A DNA stretch of 64,000 nt, from positions 25,246-89,245 of the forward strand of contig JAUJOF010000007.1 in the NCBI GenBank assembly GCA_030447785.1, written 5' to 3'. Both the position numbers and the translations under genes were made by a program. Shown piece after piece: positions 60,331-64,000 of the stretch (positions are counted from its first letter, which is position 1; each line of letters begins with the position of its first letter). The DNA comes from Solirubrobacteraceae bacterium. GTDB taxonomy: Bacteria > Actinomycetota > Thermoleophilia > Solirubrobacterales > Solirubrobacteraceae. The notes under the pieces are model-generated. The model made no database searches. It saw only the letters and a program-made list of their open reading frames with translations, and had not been told where the DNA came from.

Positions 60331-60827
60331 GGGAGGGTGACGGGGCCTTCTTCGGACGAGGGGGGCGGATCGAGGCGCTCGCGCAGGGCTGTCAGTCCGT
60401 CGGCCGCGGCTCGTCGCGACGCGGCCTCCGTGCAGCCCAGCACGGCGGCGATCTCGCGGTGGCTGAGGTCCGCGGCGTAGCGCAGGAACAGCACCTCCCG
60501 CGCCCGGGGAGCCGTCAGCTCCGCTATCAGCGCAGACCCTCCGGGTCCCTCGTCGTCGGCCGGCGCAGCGCGCTCGGGCACGGTCTCGACCGGGACCGGC
60601 CGTCGCTGTCGCGCGCGGTGGGCGTCCAGTGCCTTGTTGCGCGCGATGGTCAGCAGCCACGCGCGCACGTTCGAGCCGCGCCGCAGGCGCGGGTAGGCAC
60701 GCAGCGCGGCGAGGAACGTCTCCTGGAAGGCGTCCTGGGCCTCGTGGGCACCCAGCGTGGCCGTGAGGTAGCGCACGACGGTGTCGGCGTGGGCGTCGAG
60801 GACGCGCTGGAAGGGCTCGGGGGCCAC
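60327..60827 (-). CDS. ECF-type sigma-70 factor
   Basis: 166 residues. Region 2: AQDAFQETFLAALRAYPRL and NVRAWLLTIARNKALDAHRA. Region 4: EVLFLRYAADLSHREIAAVL, GCTEAASRRAAADGLTALRE. No anti-sigma gene is adjacent; instead it is coupled to ogt. Start is GTG 60827. A role switching on alkylation repair is possible but unproven. Confidence 0.9.
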   Translation of the reverse strand: MAPEPFQRVLDAHADTVVRYLTATLGAHEAQDAFQETFLAALRAYPRLRRGSNVRAWLLTIARNKALDAHRARQRRPVPVETVPERAAPADDEGPGGSALIAELTAPRAREVLFLRYAADLSHREIAAVLGCTEAASRRAAADGLTALRERLDPPPSSEEGPVTLP

Positions 60828-60906
60828 GCCTCGAGAACGTCAGGGGGCGACGGGATGTGAGGGCACCAGCCGGCAGGCGACCGTTGCGGATGTTAGGGCC
60901 CGTAGA

Positions 60907-61314
60907 CTGGCTCGGATCGACGGCTTCACGATCGTCATCGGCGGGATGCTCCTGGTGCTGGTCGTCGTCATCCTCCTCCTGGGGCGCTTCTACCCCGGAT
61001 CGGGCACCGACGTGCTCGACTGGAAGCCCACTCGCTCGCCCGAGGTCGAGGCCCAGAACGAGGCCGACGACCTCGACCAGATGCTGGCCGCGGTCAACGC
61101 GCGGCGCGCGCGCCGGGGCGCCGGGGCGCTTACCCACGAGGGCCTGCGCCGGCGCGTGGCCGACGACGAGCGTGGCCTCAGCGAGCGCCGCGAGGCCTCC
61201 ATGGCCGACCGGGAAGTCGAGCCGATGCTGGTGGTCAGCAACGAGCGGCGCGTCGCGCGCGGCCAGCCGCCGGTTGGCCTGGATGAGGACAAGAAGAGCC
61301 TCGGGCTCGGCTGA
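60907..61314 (+). CDS. Membrane-anchored protein of unknown function, start uncertain
   Basis: The convincing part begins IDGFTIVIGGMLLVLVVVIL (one transmembrane helix), continues FYPGSGTDVLDWKPTRSPEVE, and ends as a charged cytoplasmic helix region (DDLDQMLAAVNARRARRG, RVADDERGLSERREASMAD) with VSNERRVARGQPPVGLDED. No ATG or GTG precedes the helix in a sensible place; CTG 60907, ATG 60946 or a start further upstream are options. Likely cotranscribed with the gene at 61320. Family unrecognised. Confidence 0.6.
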   Translation: MARIDGFTIVIGGMLLVLVVVILLLGRFYPGSGTDVLDWKPTRSPEVEAQNEADDLDQMLAAVNARRARRGAGALTHEGLRRRVADDERGLSERREASMADREVEPMLVVSNERRVARGQPPVGLDEDKKSLGLG

Positions 61315-61319
61315 GTCCG

Positions 61320-61814
61320 TTGGCGCGGATCCTGCTCGTCGGCGGAGGGTGCCGCGGCCTGTCGCTCACGCGCTCGCTGACCGCCGAGGGCCACGCGGTG
61401 CGCGCGGTGACGCGCGACCCGGGACGGCAAGGGCAGATCGAGGCGACCGGCGCCGAGTACCGGCTGGGCGATCCCGACCGGATCGGCACGCTGCGGTACG
61501 CGCTGGACAACGTGACGGTGCTGTGCTGGTTCCTGGGCACGGCCACCGGCGCGTCCGAGACGGTGCGCGCGCTGCACGGCTCGCGCCTGGCCATGATGCT
61601 CGAGCGCACGGTGGACACCACCGTGCGCGGCGTGGCCTACGAGGCCGCGGGGACGGTGGGCGCCCAGGCGCTGGCCGACGGGGTCGCGCAGGTCCGCCGC
61701 GCGCACGAGACCCACGCGGTCCCCTACCGGCTCGTCGAGGCCGACCCGGCCGACCGCGCCGCCTGGCTGGTGGCCGCCCGCGGGGCGGTGGAGGGCCTGC
61801 TCGGACCCCGGTGA
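61320..61814 (+). CDS. Rossmann-fold NAD(P)-binding protein
   Basis: 164 residues. ARILLVGGGCRGLSLTRSLT has the glycine-rich dinucleotide loop, EGHAVRAVTRDPGRQGQIEA the following strand and basic residue suiting NADP, and VLCWFLGTATGASETV the next. It is short for an epimerase and lacks a Tyr-x3-Lys site, so it may bind cofactor without dehydrogenase chemistry. Start is TTG 61320, 6 nt after the preceding stop. Confidence 0.7.
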   Translation: MARILLVGGGCRGLSLTRSLTAEGHAVRAVTRDPGRQGQIEATGAEYRLGDPDRIGTLRYALDNVTVLCWFLGTATGASETVRALHGSRLAMMLERTVDTTVRGVAYEAAGTVGAQALADGVAQVRRAHETHAVPYRLVEADPADRAAWLVAARGAVEGLLGPR

Positions 61815-61817
61815 GGG

Positions 61818-61833
61818 GCGCCGGAGGCGGGCC
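61818..61833. repeat. Copy of an interspersed GCCGGAGGCG motif
   Basis: gcgccggaggcgggcc directly follows the Rossmann-protein stop codon. Confidence 0.35.
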
Positions 61834-61870
61834 CCGGGCCAGTCCCTGCGTGCAAATCCTGCAAAGGGGA

Positions 61871-61899
61871 TAAGGTTTCTTCTTTTTCGGAGAAGGAGG
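61871..61899 (+). promoter_or_regulatory. sseA leader: -10-like element and strong Shine-Dalgarno
   Basis: TAAGGT (61871-61876) lies in an A/T-rich patch rare for this DNA, and AAGGAGG (61893-61899) is 6 nt before the GTG at 61906. This is one of the few clear leadered starts in the window. Confidence 0.5.
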
Positions 61900-61905
61900 C
61901 AGAGC

Positions 61906-62751
61906 GTGGCGGATTATGCGAAGGACGTCCTGGTGGAGACCGAGTGGGTGGCCCAGCACCTGGACGACGACTCCATCCGCATCGTCGAGGTCGACGAGAA
62001 TCCCGCGCTGTACGCCGAGGCCCACATCCCCGGCGCCATCGGCTTCGACTGGAAGCACGACCTGCAGGACCAGGTCAAGCGCGACTTCCTCGGACCGGAG
62101 GCCTTCGGCGAGCTGTTGGGCTCGCGGGGCATCTCCAACGAGCACACGATCGTCCTCTACGGCGATCGCAACAACTGGTTCGCGGCCTACACCTACTGGT
62201 ACCTCAAGTTCTACGGCCACGAGGCCGTGAAGCTGATGAACGGCCCGCGTGAGAAGTGGATCTCCGAGGAGCGGCCCACCGAGAGCGACGCCCCCGCCTA
62301 CGACCCGCAGACGTTCACCGCCCAGGCGGGCGACGACTCAATCCGCGCCAAGCGCGACGAGGTCCACGCCGCGCTGGACGACGGGCGCAACCTGGTCGAC
62401 GTGCGCTCACCGCAGGAGTTCTCGGGCGAGCTGATCGCGATGGCGGGCTACGAGCAGGAGGGCGCCCAGCGCGGCGGCCACATCCCGGGGGCGGCCTCGG
62501 TGCCCTGGGCACAGGCGGTGCAGGAGGACGGCACCTTCAAGCCGGCCGACGAGCTGCGCGAGCTCTACGGCGCAAAGGGCGTGCTGGGCGACGAGCCGAT
62601 CATCGCCTACTGCCGCATCGGCGAGCGCTCCGCCCACACCTGGTTCGTCCTGCACGAGCTGCTCGGTCGGGATGACGTCAAGAACTACGATGGCTCGTGG
62701 ACCGAGTGGGGCAACCTGGTCGACGTGCCGATCGAGAAGGGCGCCCAGTAG
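61906..62751 (+). CDS. sseA: Thiosulfate/3-mercaptopyruvate sulfurtransferase
   Basis: Two-domain rhodanese of 281 residues. First (inactive) domain: HIPGAIGFDWKHDLQDQVKR and VLYGDRNNWFAAYTYWYLK. Second: LVDVRSPQEFSGELIAMAGY, GHIPGAASVPWAQAV and the active loop YCRIGERSAHTWFVL with the persulfide Cys. CRIGERS is the loop of actinobacterial CysA/SseA-type thiosulfate sulfurtransferases. GTG 61906 with a strong Shine-Dalgarno. Cytosolic sulfane-sulfur transfer or cyanide detoxification. Confidence 0.93.
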   Translation: MADYAKDVLVETEWVAQHLDDDSIRIVEVDENPALYAEAHIPGAIGFDWKHDLQDQVKRDFLGPEAFGELLGSRGISNEHTIVLYGDRNNWFAAYTYWYLKFYGHEAVKLMNGPREKWISEERPTESDAPAYDPQTFTAQAGDDSIRAKRDEVHAALDDGRNLVDVRSPQEFSGELIAMAGYEQEGAQRGGHIPGAASVPWAQAVQEDGTFKPADELRELYGAKGVLGDEPIIAYCRIGERSAHTWFVLHELLGRDDVKNYDGSWTEWGNLVDVPIEKGAQ

Positions 62752-62769
62752 GCCCTGTCTCAGTAGACG

Positions 62770-62791
62770 GGATCGACATCCATGTCGATCC
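62770..62791. terminator. Hairpin after sseA
   Basis: Perfect 10-bp arms ggatcgacat (62770-62779) and atgtcgatcc (62782-62791) with a 2-nt loop, 18 nt after the stop. No T-run follows, so intrinsic termination would be weak. Confidence 0.45.
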
Positions 62792-62925
62792 TTCGAGAGA
62801 AGAGCGCTTCGCCGTTCCGGCGGCGAGTCCCGTGCAGATCGCTACGCGATCCGCCCGGGACGGGCGGCCTACCGAGAGGCTCTCTGGAGGGGCGGACCGG
62901 CGGGGTGGCGGGTAGAAGGGCGGGC

Positions 62926-63159
62926 ATGCACCGCATCCCCGTCGCCTGCCGCCTGCTCGGCCACCGCTGGGACTTCTGGCGCGAGGGGCGGACGATCCGC
63001 TGGGCGTGCGAGCGCGGCTGCGCGGAGGGCGGCGCGCGCGAGTACTCCACCGAGGAGGAGGCGCGGCGCTACGGGCGCCACCTCGTGCGCAAGCCCGGTC
63101 CGCCCAACGCGCTGCTGGCGGCGCCGCGGTGCGCAGCACGTAGCGCAAGCGCCCCGTGA
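62926..63159 (+). CDS. Small cysteine-containing protein
   Basis: 77 residues: MHRIPVACRLLGHRWDFWRE, IRWACERGCAEGGAREYSTE and EEARRYGRHL. Cys and His residues (VACRLLGH; WACERGC) could bind one metal ion in a compact fold. Similar short proteins are recalled from Thermoleophilia; no function known. ATG 62926 gives the natural N terminus. Confidence 0.65.
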   Translation: MHRIPVACRLLGHRWDFWREGRTIRWACERGCAEGGAREYSTEEEARRYGRHLVRKPGPPNALLAAPRCAARSASAP

Positions 63160-63283
63160 CGCCGCTCACCGGGCTGACCTCCTTGGTGAAACGTCAGTCC
63201 CCATGGCGTCTGGAGGCCAATCCGCTGGTGCTCAGGGCTGACCGGCGGCTGACACGGCGGCTCGCTGAGAAGGTCGGGCTGGG

Positions 63284-63298
63284 GTGCCGGAGGCGGCC
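63284..63298. repeat. Copy of an interspersed GCCGGAGGCG motif
   Basis: gtgccggaggcggcc adjoins the 26-bp repeat copy, so the two motifs may form one composite element. Confidence 0.35.
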
Positions 63299-63314
63299 AT
63301 GTGGCCGTCGAGGC

Positions 63315-63340
63315 GGGCCCCCAGGTCGCGATAGCGACAC
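63315..63340 (-). repeat. 26-bp repeat, reverse copy
   Basis: Reverse complement of 59247-59272 with no mismatch. Similarity extends outward, but this copy lacks about 30 nt present between the core and the ggccac[g/a]tggcc part at 59273-59315. Confidence 0.65.
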
Positions 63341-63471
63341 ACGCTCCTCGGTCCGTGCGCCGTGGGCCGCCGACCCGGGTAGCCTCATATCCGAGAAACC
63401 GCGCGGGCCCGGCCTCTGGGGCCATCTGGCCGCCCCGGCGCCCGCGAAATCGATCGAGGAGGCCGACCGCG

Positions 63472-64000
63472 ATGCCCTCAGCGCTCCATCAGCTCGCCGA
63501 GCACGGCCAGAGGCCCTGGCTGGACCTGCTCTCGCGACAGCTCGTGCACAGTGGCGACCTCGAGCGCCTCGTGCGCGAGGACGGCATCCGCGGGCTGACC
63601 TCCAACCCGACGATCTTCCAGAAGGCCATCGCCTCGGGCGAAGGCTACGAGGAGCAGCTGCGCGAGGTCGGGGAGCGCGAGCACGATCCCAAGCTGGTCT
63701 TTCAGGCCCTGGCGATTCAGGACATCCAGGCGGCCTGCGACGTCCTGGACGAGGTGTGGGACGGTGGCCGAGGCCTGGAGGGCTGGGTCTCGCTGGAGGT
63801 CGATCCGACGCTGGCCCAAGACACGCAGGCCACGATCGAGGAGGCCCGCCGGCTGCGCGACCTGATCGACCGGCCCAACCTCTACGTGAAGATCCCCGCC
63901 ACCGAGGCCTGCCTGCCGGCCATCGAGCAGTGCATCGCCGAGGGAATCCCGATCAACGTGACGCTGGTCTTCTCGCTCGAGCGCCACGCCAAGGTCATGG
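63472..64000 (+). CDS. tal: Transaldolase, 3' end outside window
   Basis: Pentose-phosphate enzyme moving a dihydroxyacetone unit. The 176 residues seen include QRPWLDLLSRQLVHSGDLER, GIRGLTSNPTIFQKAIASGE, VSLEVDPTLAQDTQATIEEA and PNLYVKIPATEACLPAIEQC, where the Lys of VKIPAT is the Schiff-base residue. GAGGAGG (63456-63462) is 9 nt before the ATG. The frame stays open to base 64000. In actinobacteria tal usually lies with tkt and zwf, which would be downstream. Confidence 0.94.
   Translation, partial: MPSALHQLAEHGQRPWLDLLSRQLVHSGDLERLVREDGIRGLTSNPTIFQKAIASGEGYEEQLREVGEREHDPKLVFQALAIQDIQAACDVLDEVWDGGRGLEGWVSLEVDPTLAQDTQATIEEARRLRDLIDRPNLYVKIPATEACLPAIEQCIAEGIPINVTLVFSLERHAKVM

Larger units (their letters stand above)
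63160..63471. other. 312-bp intergenic stretch with repeats
   Basis: No convincing gene. It holds gtgccggaggcggcc (63284-63298), a ggccatgtggcc-type palindrome, the reverse copy of a 26-bp repeat (63315-63340), and a TAGCCT hexamer near 63380 followed by catatccgag that may belong to the tal promoter. Confidence 0.5.

Noticed and set aside
63194-63388. Small minus-strand reading frame in the gap before tal
   Set aside because: It runs through the 26-bp repeat and lacks hydrophobic or motif pattern; treated as non-coding.

Overview
The window is very GC-rich, uses many GTG and TTG starts and packs its genes tightly. It reads as an Actinomycetota chromosome, most likely class Thermoleophilia (Solirubrobacterales-like). 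The reasons are a GuaB3-type IMP dehydrogenase, the gene orders murI-rph-rdgB and rplM-rpsI-glmM-glmS-acpS-nnr-alr-cca, two aa3-type oxidase clusters, and a speE operon organised like the mycobacterial one. This placement is inferred from gene content and has not been tested by phylogeny. No rRNA, tRNA or CRISPR array was found.

Layout. 1-2.8 kb: a GH26 beta-mannanase-like enzyme (5' end off the window) converges on a membrane GT2 enzyme resembling animal Egghead beta-1,4-mannosyltransferase. 3.0-8.5 kb: hydantoinase/5-oxoprolinase genes hyuB and hyuA, a small conserved protein and nadB; the last three carry frameshifts. 8.8-10.6 kb: SugE-type transporter, two zinc-ribbon proteins, a Flp pilin. 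10.7-14.8 kb: murI-rph, a vapBC module, rdgB, a CDF transporter. 14.8-21.4 kb: pyrF, LysM protein, D,D-carboxypeptidase, PfkB kinase, guaB3, guaA (frameshifted). 21.5-23 kb: Uma2 protein and an alpha/beta hydrolase. 23-34.5 kb: translation and cell-wall block rplM-rpsI-glmM-[IS982-like element]-glmS-acpS-nnr-[vapBC]-alr-cca, then a J-domain protein. 34.5-41 kb: M28 peptidase, HIT protein, secreted proteins, HD-GYP protein, GT4 enzyme, diheme cytochrome c lipoprotein. 41-45.6 kb: minus-strand operon DUF4178 / coiled coil / DUF2617 / DUF4247 / secreted protein / DUF350 / speE. 46.1-54.9 kb: two cytochrome oxidase clusters, one A2-like (YSHPAV motif) and one A1-like (GHPEV motif), separated by an AraC regulator. 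55-64 kb: PuuD-like amidotransferase, a gamma-glutamylcyclotransferase-like protein, a membrane flippase-like protein, trxB, ECF sigma-ogt, sseA, and transaldolase running off the end.

How the genes work together. The 10.7-33.8 kb part is mostly cell-wall precursor supply (murI, alr, glmM, glmS, D,D-carboxypeptidase), nucleotide metabolism (rdgB, pyrF, guaB3, guaA) and translation or RNA maturation (rplM, rpsI, rph, cca). Mobile or selfish modules (two vapBC pairs and one IS) sit inside otherwise conserved gene orders. The 46-55 kb part is terminal respiration, with heme O synthase in the A1 cluster and the only subunit III in the A2 cluster.

Two cross-cutting observations. First, frameshifts cluster in hyuA, the 6.5 kb gene, nadB, guaA, the hydrolase and the transposase. 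Most can be repaired by adding one base in a G/C run, so base-level sequence error is at least as likely as gene decay. Second, many first genes have a TAnnnT hexamer ending about 7-11 nt before the start codon and no Shine-Dalgarno sequence, which is the geometry of leaderless transcripts.
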